The notes under the pieces: generated by a model
The model's input: the letters and a program-made list of their open reading frames with translations, nothing else
What the model was told of the DNA's origin: nothing
The model's database searches: none
Position numbers and translations under genes: made by a program
NCBI GenBank assembly: GCA_024741835.1
Contig: JAENRP010000113.1
Span: 62,115 to 126,114 of the forward strand
DNA from: Diplocarpon mali
Lineage: Eukaryota; Ascomycota; Leotiomycetes; Helotiales; Drepanopezizaceae
Length of the DNA: 64,000 bases
Direction of reading: 5' to 3'
Part shown: positions 24,343 to 36,422 of the stretch, piece by piece
Layout of the letters: each line of letters begins with the position of its first letter
Position numbering within the stretch: the first letter of the stretch is position 1

Positions 24343-25944
24343 ATGGTACAGCTTCCCTCCATGGACATCATGCAATTCGTCGAGCGGTACAAGGCTCTGC
24401 GGAACGTGCAGGATAGCCATGATTTATTAGTAAAGGTAACGGCCCTCTGGTCCGGCCGCGGACAAACTGATTGTGGCCCCAATTGCAGGACCTCATGATA
24501 TACGCCGAGAATATGCAAACCACACTACAAGACGAAAATACCCGCCTGTCGAAAGAGTTGAGCGATGCGCTGCTGGACTTGGAGGATGCCAGACGCTCAA
24601 GGAGAGACCTGCAGCAGCAATTAAACCTCACACAGCAGCGGATGAGCCAATATAGTGCTGATCGTGATAATATGAAGGTTCGGGTGGTCTGCGGGAGGGA
24701 TTTTCCGCAAGCTGATACGTGCAGAACCGAAATCCGTACATTATGGTTTTAATTGATGGAGATGGCATGATTGTAGGCATCTTCCTCCCAAACGCAGACA
24801 TCTGCTAACACTCTGCAGTTCAACGAGAACCTTGTCCGGCTCGGCATCGAAGGTGGCAAACAAGCAGCCACCAACTTGCGGAATATGGTGCTCGACAACT
24901 GCAACGAGTTGGCAGATCAAATCGAAATTATAGCCAAAGTTTGTGCGAATATCACCGGTCTGTCGAAGGCTATGCGGCGGGATGGGTCTCTCGGAACCTT
25001 GGAGGATTTCAAGGAATTTATGTTAGGATTTACACAGGGGAGAGCCTCTTTTGATTTCGTTGATGTCGGGCATGGCAAGGAGAGAGCCGATTCAAAGATC
25101 AGAGGTATTTTTCCGTTCGCAGCGATAGTCCAGACTTCCCCTCCTGACATCTCCAGAAAATTTGAGATGGCATTTGCGAAACCACAACTGCAAGCAAATC
25201 CTCCTCGGCATCTCCCACGATGCGGGTTACGCCCCTTTCCTTGACGAGGTGGTATCCCTGGAAGACCGCAGCAAAATCACTATAATGGAAGGCTCTCCCA
25301 CCGTGCGCGAGTTAAAGAGCACCGGCATTCCAGTTATTAATTTCGACAATATATTCCGTTCTGATAAACTCATCGACCGCGTCAGCACCAACGAAGCTGC
25401 GGCCTCGACCTGGGCAGGCGTCTCGTCCATCTCGTCCCCCGCCCCCTCTGTCTCCCCCATCTCCATCAAGAACGGCAGCAGCACAACTATCTCCCTCAAG
25501 AACGCACCCTCGGCTTCCAGCGCCGCCAAAACAGCTTGGGTACCCAGCCCCCGCGGTCTCGACCCCCCGATCACCGTCAACCCCATGGTCCTCGAAAAGG
25601 TCAAGCGCCGCACCACGACGAGCAAGCTGTGCAACAACCACTACCTGCGCGGCCCATGCGCCAAAGGTGACGACTGCAGCTTCGAGCACAAGCACAAACC
25701 CACCGAGGAAGAACTGAAGGTCATCGCCTACCTGACCCGACTGAACCCGTGCCTGAGTGGCCAGAACTGCGAGATGGAATACTGTATCTATGGACATCAC
25801 TGCCCGAGCGTCACGTTCCCGGCTGGCAGCAAAGAACCCCTCTGCACGGCTTTCGGGTGCAGGTTCGGCAAGGAGGACCATCCGCCCAACACGATCATCA
25901 AGCATCCTCGTAAGGAGAAGTATGAGAGGGAGCCGTATTTCTAG
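24343..25944 (+). CDS. CCCH zinc-finger protein with coiled coil and conserved DUF7923-like domain
   Basis: Five exons (24343-24435, 24489-24677, 24725-24772, 24819-25104, 25157-25944) give 467 residues. After a short helix, residues about 32-94 form a coiled coil. A conserved domain follows (YIMVLIDGDGMI in the 16-codon exon 3, then GIEGGKQAA, FDFVDVGHGKERADSKIR, GISHDAGYAPFL). It is known in fungal CCCH proteins, and its DGDG start and DVGHGKE segment recall PIN/NYN-like nucleases, which is inference. A Ser-rich linker leads to a CCCH finger with Cys364, Cys373, Cys379 and His383 (C-x8-C-x5-C-x3-H) and further Cys/His clusters (NPCLSGQNC, YCIYGHHC, LCTAFGC). Likely RNA binding or turnover. 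The donor of intron 2 (GTTCGG) is weak, but the frame demands it. Confidence 0.85.
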
Positions 25945-28187
25945 GCGGGCAGGCGACGCTGTGCAGATTACTCCGGATTTGAAGACTGGGAAAGCACGAA
26001 GTTCAAAACAGAGAAATCCAATGAGAGATGGTATGTAGCGGGCCTTTTGCCAGAGGCTAGTTCTCCCTCTCTCTCGGAGGGCAGTCATTCTCGTCTGCCT
26101 TCTTATTGGGCCCCACTTGTTATGGAGCTTGATAGAAGGACATATGAGTGTTGCAGATCGAGCTGCAAGGTAGATTGCAGATCCCCGGACTTGGGGAGAG
26201 GGGCTTGAGCATTGAAGCTTTGAGGAATGTAATGTAGTATGCATACATGGAGATGTCTGGGGCGGTGGAATGCGCGTGCTCCTGGCTAGCTGGATGGTGG
26301 AACTGGTAAATACTCAGCGAATTGATGGTAACAGCTGTCGCGTCCAGCCTGCCTCGCCCTCCTAACTGTATTATATATATAATACACCCTTCGTCCAGCA
26401 AAGAAATTGCGTTTCCTTCTCTCTGCCTGTTGCGCGCGGGTGTTTGATCCTGCCTCTCGAGTCTCGCTCTCTATAGGTAGGTAAGGTATCTACAGGAGCA
26501 TGGTACACGATACACATCATTTCGAGGGGGGGTGAGAGGAATGAGAGTCCCTAGGAACTTGACTTGCCGAACTGCTAAAATATTAAATTCCGCTGGGCCG
26601 TTTCATTGCGAAGTATCCGCTTGCTCGCGTGATCCCCCTCTCTTTCAAGTCACGGTAACCAGAACAAGGCTTTCTTGCTGATATCATCCGATCTACTCTT
26701 TTTTCTTCAAGTATGTGTAGCTGTCTTACAAGACCAGCCACGCACCTTCCACCCGACTCGCTCCTTCCACCTGCCACCTTCGACTCATCTCCCCGGCTGA
26801 AGTCCGGGGAAGCTGTGATATGTATGCAGATATCGCGAAGCCTCCCATCAGCAGCAGCGCCGAGTAGAAATATGAAGCGTTGCTCGTCTGGTAGACGTTA
26901 GCTTGAACCGCATTCCGGGTGGCTGTAAGACCGGTTCAAAAAAATCCTGCTCAGAGAGCTGGGGTTTTCAAGGAGCACCCTTCCGAGGCTGTTCCGGAGT
27001 TTTTGTATTTCTCTTTTTGGAATCTGGGATATTTTCATCAATTTATCTTTCTGTCCCTTTTAGTTTTGTTTTAATTACTGGCAGGATTCTTCACGGCTTT
27101 TTGGTTTGAGATTTTCCCGAGGATAGAGGTTCTTTGAAATTTGACAATGAGGCAAGAGGTAAGTAAGCCTGTTTACTCAGCCCTGCAGTACATACCTACA
27201 TTCCCTTAAACCGATGGAAGCTCTTACGAACGCGATAAACTTGTAGACGACATATAAATACGCCACGCATACCCTCTATCCTTTCGGGCTGGACATTTTG
27301 TACCGAGTAAATCAGCTTGCTTCTCCGAGCCTCCTAGCCCCCCTTCCAACGAGAACTGCCATTCCCCCAGGACATTGCAAAGAGCGTATGGGCTACATGA
27401 CTCTTGTAAATGCCGACTTTACAGCAGTGCCAGGTACCCAAATATTCGAAGGTGATGTTCTGTACCATGATCTGCCCGGGCTCCGGGCCCCGTGAGAGAC
27501 GATTCTGATGCCTATCTCCCTGAGCTGAAAATCGCCCTGGAAAAGCAAGGTCGGGGGTTTGTATTTCGCTGCGCGAAGGCCAGAGAGAACGCGCTTCGGG
27601 GGTTGGGAATCATGGTACTGGTTCGCAGTGCAGATTTCCGTGGAGCTCGCTGCTAGTCTTGGGAGTTGCCTCGAGATCAGATCTTGCGCGATTCATAGAA
27701 GAGACTGCCACGGTAGGGGGGCGAGTACCCCGCGCAGATCGAGAGAGTCGATACTTGCCAGTGATACTTCGATGGCTATTACTCGCAGGCTCTAGATGAC
27801 GAGTTCGTGACCCAGAGACGAGGATTTTCGGGCATATGTCAAGTAATCAGGACTCGAATATAACTGACACCTGATCTGGTCCCACGGTCGGCGGAGAGAC
27901 CAGCCTCTCAAGACCCGGCATACATGTCATGGTTCTCACAGGTAAAGCGTGCTCACTAGCCGAAACATCATACGCAACAAGTACCCGGGCAGTGCTGTGA
28001 GACCCAAGTCACAAGAGGAACAACAGTAGTAGAGACGAAGTTATCTGCTTCATTGTGTCGACTGCTAGACTGCATGCGCGCTCCGCCCTACCGCGCAGAA
28101 GCATTCCAAGCCACGACGTTACGCCGCTACGTCAACCATCCGATGACCTCGCAAGCCTATTCAGCCCGCCGTCTCTGCGCGCCTGAT
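25945..28187. other. Gene-poor interval
   Basis: No complete gene is supported. Near 27388-27656 two protein-like frames follow each other in different phases (see the pseudogene candidate). The rest shows only short random frames. Confidence 0.45.
27388..27656 (+). pseudogene. Possible decayed gene fragment, two offset frames
   Basis: From ATG 27388 the frame reads MGYMTLVNADFTAVPG and on to LYHDLPGLRAP, then stops. From 27498 another frame reads DDSDAYLPELKIALEKQGRG and continues to a TAG at 27654-27656. Both stretches look like real protein and would be continuous after a frame change near 27490. An unrecognised intron is possible (GTGAGA at 27492), but I found no matching acceptor. No family recognised. 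Confidence 0.25.
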
Positions 28188-28954
28188 CTAGCTGGCTCTG
28201 GAGCTCAACGGGCGATTCCGGGGAGTCCGATTCATGCTGGCGTCGCTCGCGCTCCCGGAGAGCAATTTCACGGTCCTCTCGCAAAACGACACACGTAGCC
28301 CGAGATAGAGTGACCTACGTGCGTCAGCGTCGGATGCGCAAAGAACAAGAGGAGTAGAGAGGTTGCGCACAGCATCCACGCCAGGTAGCTGTATGTACAG
28401 GATTGTCTGGTACTTGACTGCCGATTCCCACCGGAGTCAGCATGGATCATCACGTAAGCTGCTATTCAAAGGCGCGGGGGCAGGGGATAAGATGAGCATC
28501 AAGATCGTGGGGAGACGTACCGTAGACGAGCCCTGGCTGAGTGGGGTCGTAGAGAACATCGAACGTGTCGTCGATATCCTCGTCGTAGACAACGACCTCC
28601 GCAGCACTCCGGTACTCCGCCTCGATGAGGTTGTCTGCCTGGCCTCGCGAAAAGTCGAAGAGCTGCAGGTCAGTTAGCAGGGCTCAGTCCGGTGGTGGCG
28701 ACGGCATCACTTTGTAGAGCGGGGTATAGACTCGGTTGTCGAGGACCTGCGGCACGTCAGTAGCTGCCGGGGGTGTCAGGCTCGGGGCCAGGCCTCTCAG
28801 AGCGGTAGCTACTCACGATCAACCGCATGCCAGGGAAGCCGACCGGGTCGCCGTCTTGGTCGATGGGCGGGCGATGGACGATCGAAACCCCCATGCCGGG
28901 CCGGATGAGATACACAGGGCCCGCAGCTGGGTCGCGGCTGTGCAGGTACGGCAT
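28188..28954 (-). CDS. Four-exon hypothetical protein
   Basis: Exons 28954-28817, 28746-28711, 28662-28521 and 28417-28188 join in phase to 181 residues. Splice signals are good: GTGAGT and GTACGT donors, and a GCTAACTGAC branch site with CTGCAG acceptor for intron 2 (48 bp). The product starts MPYLHSRDPAAGPVYLIRPG, passes LIVVLDNRVYTPLYKLFDFS (only formed by splicing) and has an acidic segment VVVYDEDIDDTFDVLYDP. The last exon is less convincing. An alternative frame there encodes a hydrophobic stretch (SYLAWMLCATSLLLLFF) that could be a membrane segment if the last acceptor differs. No family recognised. Confidence 0.45.
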
Positions 28955-29913
28955 CTTTTGAGCGGCTTCAAGATGGACTGTCTGATGGTATGGCTTGTGG
29001 AGGGAGGGGAGCTAGGTGAGCAGTAAGAGGGGTGAAAACATTCGCGCCGCGTCCCACGCGCGCTAGTCGCCGCTCTCGGCACGGAGACAGCCGGAGAGCA
29101 AAGCTGAGCTGCTGCAGATCAAGCCCCCCTCGCAGTGGTAGCAATCGAATGAAAGCTACCCCCTCGGAGATGTAGTAGTAAACGCGCCCTAGCGTGCGCG
29201 AGAACCCAAGCTCCTCAGATCCCCCGCCATGCGAAACCCTCCTTCTCCGGCGCCAGTGACGCAGCAGCGCATGTGCGGAGACAACACACCATCTAGANNN
29301 NNNNNNNNNNNNNNNNNNNNNNNNNNNNNNNNNNNNNNNNNNNNNNNNNNNNNNNNNNGCAAGAGCGTCGCCTTCTCCAGAGTCCAAGGGGCAGTACACG
29401 CATGTCAACACGTCCTCGCTTCGATCCTCGCTTCGGATCTCGCTTCGACTTAGTGGTGTACCAATGGGGGAAGGGTCGTCTCGCTTCGGCCTTGGCACTC
29501 TCCTGAGCCCCTGATACGTCTCCCTATGGCTGGACGCTTGTTCACGCGAGGAAGGGGATCTTGTTGGCTTTGAGGCGGAGGGACTGTTCTGGCTTGGGTC
29601 AAACCTTACTTCTAGGTTTGAGGACATGCAGGAATTGAAGGAAGGCTTTATCTTTGAGCCGGTCTTTGTCAAAGTAGACTGGGATTATTGCTGATTTCCG
29701 CTTGAACATTTGGGAAATGTGTTTGAACGACATGATATCTTATTCCAAGACACTCAATCCTCTCTCTTTCCACCCCGGCCCTCCTTCTGCGAGCTGATAT
29801 GGAAGAAAACAGCTATGAATTACTGGGTGAGTATAAGCTGATCTAGCGCAGATTACGACTGATTCCCTCTATGAGGACGGGAAGCATTTTAGAATCGCGC
29901 TTCAGAAGAAACA
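28955..29913. other. Interval with assembly gap, no supported gene
   Basis: The interval contains a 61-base run of N (29298-29358) and short CTCGCTTCG-type repeats near 29408-29450. A frame crossing the gap is an artefact. Confidence 0.5.
29298..29358. other. Run of N (assembly gap)
   Basis: Sixty-one undetermined bases. Anything read across it is unsafe. Confidence 1.
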
Positions 29914-31835
29914 TCACACCTTCTCCTCGCTCCCTCCCTCCTCCAGCACCTCTTTCTCTCTTTCAAGCCGCAGCTTCTCCCTCTCCTTCCTCTCCTTCAA
30001 AAGCCTGCAGAACTGACTCCCCGCCCTGATCCGATCTCCCTGCCACAAGAACACCCACGGGATCGCACACATCCCCAGACTCGCAAACGCCAGTAAGCTG
30101 CTCGCCCACGGCACGCCCAAGCGCCTGTACATCGGTTCCGACGCAAACGGCAGCACGGCTCCTGCCAGGCTGCGTGCACAGCTGGCGGCGGCCATCGCGG
30201 ACGCGGCGAAGATCTCGTACGCATCCGTGAGGTAGTTGAGCAGGGCCATGAAGATGAGAACGAAGCCCATGCCAAAGGGCAGGCCCGCGAGCATGGGCAC
30301 GTAAAAGGGGATCGTGGGGCGCGAGGTCCAGCCGAGCCAGAAGAGGGCGATGACATAGAGGGGCCCGCCGATGCAGGCGAGGGGGAGGCGGCGCGATTCT
30401 TCTCTCAGCGTCCATGGTTTCTGGGCGAGCTGTGCACGTCGTAGGTAGGCGTCCCACCACTAGGTGACTGTTAGTTCTGCTGCCTGCCTTGGATGTCCAG
30501 GTGTGAGGATGTGTCTTTGGAGCAGAGGATTTACGATCCTGGAGATGGAAGGGGAGAAGTTTTACTCACGAGGAAGACACCAATGGCTAGCAAAGTGCCA
30601 ACGCCGATCGGAAGGAACATTAGACCTGATACGCCGAGGGATTGTCCGTACACCCCCTGAAACACAATAGGATAAGCTTCGAAGTACATGTAGAAGATTC
30701 CATAAGCCAGACTGACGTACAGGCACGTCGCCAGCACCAACAGTTCGAAGAACAGCATTCGCAGCGGGCGGGCCAGAGTCACAGTTGCCATCTGTTTCCA
30801 CCCCTTCTTCTCGAGCTCGATGGGGGCGAAAATATTCGGGTTGCGGGTAGACTTTCGCAGAGCGGCTGCTCGACGAGCGAGTAAGACGGGTCCGTAGGTT
30901 TCCGGCAGGAAGAGGGTGGGGATCCAGGAGACACCGGCGACGATGAGGCCCAGCCAGAAGACCCAGCGCCAGCCGAGGCTGGTTGGGGCTACGAAGCCGG
31001 CGATGGCTGGGGCAATGAGTGGGCCGACGCATGATGCCTGGGTTTTGTGAGTTTAGGTATCAAGAAAGAAGGGGGGGGGGAGGACTTGCGCCCATGAAAA
31101 CAGCCATTGCGCGGCCGCGAGTTACAGGATCATTGTAGATATCTGCGTACAAGCCCCCGACGACGGAAATGGGACTACTAGCATTGACCCCAGTCAAGAG
31201 TCTGAAGACGAGTAGAGATGCGTAGTTGGGTGCCAATGCACAGGCCATAGTGAAGACTGTGAAGCCAAAGAAGGTTGATAGCATGATTACCCTCCGACCG
31301 TATGATTCGGAGAGCGGCCCGAACAGTAGGGGTCCTAGCACGTAGCCGAGGAGGTACATGGAAATAAGGAGGATTTTCACGTAGGGGGAGGTGACGTTGA
31401 AGTGTTCGCTGATGATTGGGATGGCGTTTGAGGGGAGGGAGGAGCCCATTGTGCTGTTTATTACGACGATTATGCCGATGATCACTATGCCAATCTTTCT
31501 GGACTGAGGAAATCAGAGAATGAATGGTGATAGGTGTTGGGATGTTGAGGTACTGACCGTAGACCAGTTATACGGATTCTGCGCATCTCCGTCCATCCAG
31601 GAGACGATCTTCCCCTCTGCTGGAACGATAGTCGAGGTGGATGACACCAGCGGAGAGAACCTATTTTCTGCCTCTTCAAGAGCATCTTTCTCCCTGGCAT
31701 CAGCCTCGACGACGCCAGATACCAGCTGTGGCATTTCATTAAGAGCATCTAGACTGGTCAGCAATCGAAGTACAAGGTATCCGGCGACTTACTATGGGAT
31801 TGCGGACCTTCGCTTACTTCTCTACTCCGGAACAT
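29914..31835 (-). CDS. Major facilitator superfamily drug/polyamine-type transporter (DHA1)
   Basis: Five exons (31835-31793, 31748-31558, 31503-31090, 31037-30570, 30459-29914) give 553 residues. A cytosolic N-terminus ends in NPYNWSTSRK, the usual entry to the first helix in fungal DHA1 proteins. Motif A appears as GPLSESYGRRV, and the helix 4-5 region reads GGLYADIYNDPVTRGRAMAV, then FMGASCVGPLIAP. About twelve hydrophobic segments follow, with a central loop containing IFAPIELEKKGWKQM. The tail is highly charged (KERKEREKLRLEREKE). Proton antiport of drugs, polyamines or similar solutes across the plasma membrane is the family role; the substrate is unknown. Intron 3 uses a GCAAGT donor (GC-AG). 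The first 14 codons depend on a 44-bp first intron and are less certain. Confidence 0.87.
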
Positions 31836-32858
31836 CTTCACTTGCCTCCCAGAACAACACGATCACTCTGGCTTGGACGCAATCGGCAATCTGCGGGTAT
31901 ATATAACCACGAGACCCTTGAGCGCAAAAATTCGAATCGAAACAAGGGATTTTCAAGCAGGAGCGGGGCTCAAGATATCAACGGGACTGAAGACACCAAT
32001 GATCCAACGCCTGACCGTTAATAATCGCTCTGACGCCTTGGACTGACTAGATTGACTTTATTCCCGCAAGCGAAGAGTAAAGAATCGAAATTCCGGTGCC
32101 TGTAGCCGTCGGTGGCGGTTTTTGCTAAGCCAAGCGAGCAAGATGCCGATAGTCGTCCTCGAAGGTACAAGTGCAGTAACACAACAGAAACGAATGAAGC
32201 TGCATACAACGCAATGCTTCATACAAGTCCGGCCAACTCAGCCATTCATTCAGCTGTGGAATTTATCTGAACACTCAAGTCGAGGCTCCAAAGTTTCAAG
32301 CTCAGCAGGAGCCTGGTTGATATGTAATGCAAGCCTAGACAAAATCCTTGAGAAATACGGACAAAAATATCGAGAAATTCGGGTTCGATATTAGTTCGTC
32401 GTAGAACAAAGGAAATCACACGAAAAGGTAAATTAACCTTGCGATCCCACCGAAAATTACCCTTGCACCCGATGCTAAGGTGGTGATTGTTTGGCCTGCG
32501 ACAGAGTATCATCAGAATACTACCGTAGATCAAGAGGCGTACCCGAACGAAGCCACGCGCCCCATATACAAAGAGACTTTTGGGTGAACTTAATCCCTGC
32601 CACAGTAATACTTCGCAATACCGAGTACCTTGCACAGAAAATGAAACGAAAAACCAACGCACACACCACCGTGACTCCTACAAACCATAAGCCCCATCCC
32701 TCCCCATATGCCGCCGCTGGGAAAACCCCAAAGTCAGAACCATCTCTGCGCCAGCACCACGCAGCCCCTCACCCCTTGCGCTCCGCCTTCCTTCACGGAG
32801 TGCAACCTTAACAGCCTGTCCATGGGTATCCCTAATTGTATTGCCTTGCTCCCTCCGC
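31836..32858. other. Intergenic between MFS start and prefoldin stop
   Basis: Holds the MFS gene promoter and the 3' flank of the prefoldin gene, both on the minus strand. No other supported feature. Confidence 0.5.
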
Positions 32859-33463
32859 CTACGTCTCCAAGTTAATGCTCTTCCCAAACCGCGCATACAG
32901 CTCGATCTTCAGCTGCGCCATCTCTTCCTGCGTCTCCCCAAGCTTAGTCTCAAGTGCTGACACGTCCTCCTCTATCCGACCCGTCGACGTCGCGAGCATG
33001 TCCTGGACCTCGGGCAGAGGCAGCGAGATGAAGGAGTCCCCTATTTTGTATCTGCGTATGACCGAGTATCAGCTACTGCTGCTTCTCATGTAGTCCAGCT
33101 ATGGGCGTAGGGTTATTGAGAGGCCATCGTACGGGATCTTGTCGTCTTCGTCCGCGAGCTCCAACTCATTCGACACATCGTCCAGATCCTCCTTTTCTTT
33201 CTGCGGGCGCGGTTAGTGGGGCCATACGTAGAGCAGAGATGGGGAGGCGCGCATGTTTGGATTTGAGTTCTTCTTCCAAGGCAATCTCACGCTGATGCAG
33301 GCGGCTGAATTTGTTGATCTTGTCCTGGTCTTCCCTCCGTACCTCGACCTCATCGCCGCCAGTCGCGGCCTCGTCTTCTTTTGTGAGCTGTGGACTGTTA
33401 GCACCGCTTGGCCAGACTTGGGGGGCGGGTGGAGAGAAACGCGCGTACCATTCGTCGCTGCAT
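32859..33463 (-). CDS. GIM3: Prefoldin subunit 4
   Basis: Four exons (33463-33449, 33387-33253, 33200-33133, 33051-32859) give 136 residues, the normal size. The tiny first exon encodes MQRRM, the usual start of fungal prefoldin 4. Conserved segments are EDQDKINKFSRLHQRE in the first helix, KEKEDLDDVSNELELADEDD, and IPYKIGDSFISLPLPEVQDM at the beta hairpin, followed by the second helix and the end GKSINLET. Prefoldin is a hexameric chaperone that hands unfolded actin and tubulin to the chaperonin. Intron 2 (33252-33201) is required to avoid a stop and has a CACTAACC branch site and GCAG acceptor. No GT donor fits, so a GC donor directly after the CAT codon is inferred. Confidence 0.9.
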
Positions 33464-34235
33464 TTTTGTGGTGCGTTGTTGATGGATGTGGGTTCCAGAG
33501 CTTTCACCGGCGGTGGGCTCGACAAGGAGCAAACAGAGCAAACGGGTGGGGCATAGCACGTGATAAGCTACGGCGGCACAAAAAAACTCCCAACAACCTA
33601 CAAAGGCACTTCTATTTCGCTAGTAGGCAGTTTATTTTTATCCGGTACTGTCCAGTGGAATGTATCCAATGTCGGTGTCGCTTAAATTGAATCTGGTCTT
33701 GATACCGTTACACGGTTAAGGCCCGGCCCGTCGTGAACCCCACTCTGGAAACGCTTACTGTTGGCGTGGCGTCCACTTGTCTCAATGTACCTCATCAAAA
33801 AGGGGTTTTCGTTGAGTCGGAACTACAATCATTACGCCGCCCCAATTTAATAATAATGGCAGCTCTGGGAGCTTCTCTTGCTAAGTTCACGTTACAACAA
33901 TAATCATTGAGCAATAAGTTAATTGTATGCGGCGCGGGAACATGTTGATTTGCGTAACATCCAAAAGGGTCTTTGCAAAACGAGATTTTCTCGAAGAATT
34001 TTTTCGTAAAAGTAAGTAATGTTATTGCTCTTATTGTTTATTCTAACAATCATACAATGACAGGAAGAGAACTAAATAAATTCGCTCTTTGAATTTCAAA
34101 GTATAGTACATCATTGTGGTTATTTAGTAATAAATCCTACTATCCTTATAAGAAGTATGAAAATATACAGAAAGCAAGGAGACATCAATCTAGGTTAACT
34201 AACCATAAATATTAGTAACCAGAGTAATTCACTAC

Positions 34236-34263
34236 TAGTTTAATAAGATTTGATATTAAACTA
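34236..34263. repeat. Perfect 10-bp inverted repeat
   Basis: TAGTTTAATA and TATTAAACTA are separated by eight bases in AT-rich DNA. Confidence 0.7.
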
Positions 34264-36396
34264 ATACTAATTTGGTAAATATAACCGCGACTTACTGGCA
34301 GACGACTACTCAATACCTGTACGCGGTATCTCCTATGAACCTGCAGACTCCTTAAGAGTGCAAAGCTGAGATTGAGTCCTTTCGACTCCGAAATAATCAA
34401 ACCCTAAGTTGACTGAAGCTAGAACTTTCGGAAACGTCGGAATGTAATAATTTTCTCTCTACTATACTACCTCTTCTACAAACACTCTCTACGTTCGACC
34501 TGCACTTGCATACTCTAGGATTATTTAAACATATACCTACGACTAGAGGATAGGCATAATGAAGGATACAAAGGGAAAAAAGGCGGGTTATAGTATATAA
34601 GGAGGATAAGGAGGAAGAGAAGGAAAAGGACACATTTCGATAATTCCATATACAGTCGATAGGAAGGATTATAATTAAGAGCCGCCGCAAAATAGTAAGA
34701 CGCTAGATATAATCAAATAACTAGTCGCTATTAGCGTAAAGGGCTTGTCCTAAAATAGAGAATCTAAAGCGACTCTATATCATGGCACCTTCTAAGAACG
34801 TACTCGCCTTAGACCTGGAGGAAACAACGGTTGACTAAGGTTTAAGTTAGGCTCTTATCTAAGTGATTAGGGACCATAGGTAAAAAGGCTAAATAGTAAA
34901 GATACAAGGAGTTTTGAGCTAGTTTCTCCTTCGATAAAAATCCAATTATAGCATTTTTCGCTTTTACTATACAGTTTAGAACTAATATAGAATATTAGAA
35001 GGAAAAAGAACCTTAAGTTACCCGCGTCATGCATGGTAAATAAAAAAAACCTTTTTTCTTTTTGAAAAACCTTCTTGGTACAATGGGACAATGGGACAAT
35101 TCAACTGCCGGTACCACCCAGCTACCCTTCCATCCCCTTGCTTCCCAAGGTACTTCGTACACTGTTCTTCGTAAATCGTTCATCGTAAAGTTTTGGCGGT
35201 CGCAAAGGCGAACGAATTAATAATCAGACCATTTAGGAGGGGGGTCTTGTGTGGAATGAGGTAATTACAGCATGCCGCAGGAATATTTAAATATTTATAA
35301 GGCTAAGGATAAGTAATTTTCAATTAAATCGCTATCGGTAGAACATCTTATCATGAACTGATCGCAATACGAGGTGGTTACCTTTTCAATCCCCCTTTTT
35401 TCTGGAAAAGCCTTCTTTCTGGCAGGTGAGACGAGTGATCCATTCTGCGTGCCGTTCTATCCGACTTATACTCTATATATATATGTGGTTGCAGGTCAAA
35501 CAACCATCGCGTTAGCTTACAAACAAGGGTGGGTTTAGCTCTGTTTGCAAGGGTAAAATATGCTTTCATATGGCGTTTACTTGAGCTGCGACGATCTACT
35601 TCGCGCAGCATTGAGAATATACTTCGTAATTTGCCGTTTCGCATCATTCGCGGAACTCGGCATGGCGACTGCGCTGGCCCCCAACCTTCGTATCCTCGAT
35701 GACTGAGAGTTTGCTGCTACAAATTTCCAGAAGTGCCGGATTCGGCTCTTGATAAGAAGGGTATACTCGGCAGTACTCTGTATATCAGGGTAAACTATGA
35801 GCATCCTCGAGGGTGGTTATCCCTATCATAGGCGGCTAGTTATAATATCATAGAACCAACTCGCCTCTGCTACCAAACGCTCATTCGCGGTTCTAGACCG
35901 GCAATCAAGACAAATAACGGAGCAGAGGGTGTATAAGCTCATGGCGAATAATATTAATGGATGATATGCAAAACCAGAGATCGCTTGAAACTCGTGCTTT
36001 TGACCTTTTATTTTTTCTTTTCCAAGAATTCGTAGCGCTCATTTCGACCCTTGTTTCATGCTTGTTGACTTTTACATTGACGACATCATTGCGCAATGAT
36101 GTCTTCTTAACTACTTCTACCCCGGGACTTCTCTGTCCTCAGCTATCAAAAGCTTAGGATGGGACGAATCAACTTTACGTACGTGACCCGGAGCCATCCA
36201 CCGCCCAGACATAATCGTTCTCCTGGCTCTTAAGCTAAAGCATGATAAGAGACGATTTCGTCGCTGAGCATACAGCAAACTAGATTGCTATCGCGACCAG
36301 GAAGATGGAGCGGGCTGTGAGAGTCTTTCCAAGCATGCCATTGATTTACACGATACCTGGAGGATAGCTAGCTCAACTGGTCACAATACATATATA

Positions 36397-36422
36397 CATA
36401 CATACATATGAATGTATGTATG
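36397..36422. repeat. Inverted repeat of CATA units
   Basis: CATACATACAT at 36397-36407 pairs with ATGTATGTATG at 36412-36422 across four bases. Further TATG/TATA units flank it. Confidence 0.7.

Noticed and set aside
28968..29672. Minus-strand ORF of 234 codons
   Set aside because: It runs through 61 N bases, which are counted as open; no motif on either side.
29801..29832. Short frame MEENSYELLG followed by a GTGAGT-like donor, reminiscent of a J-domain start
   Set aside because: No following exon with an HPD motif or J-domain pattern could be found before the MFS gene.
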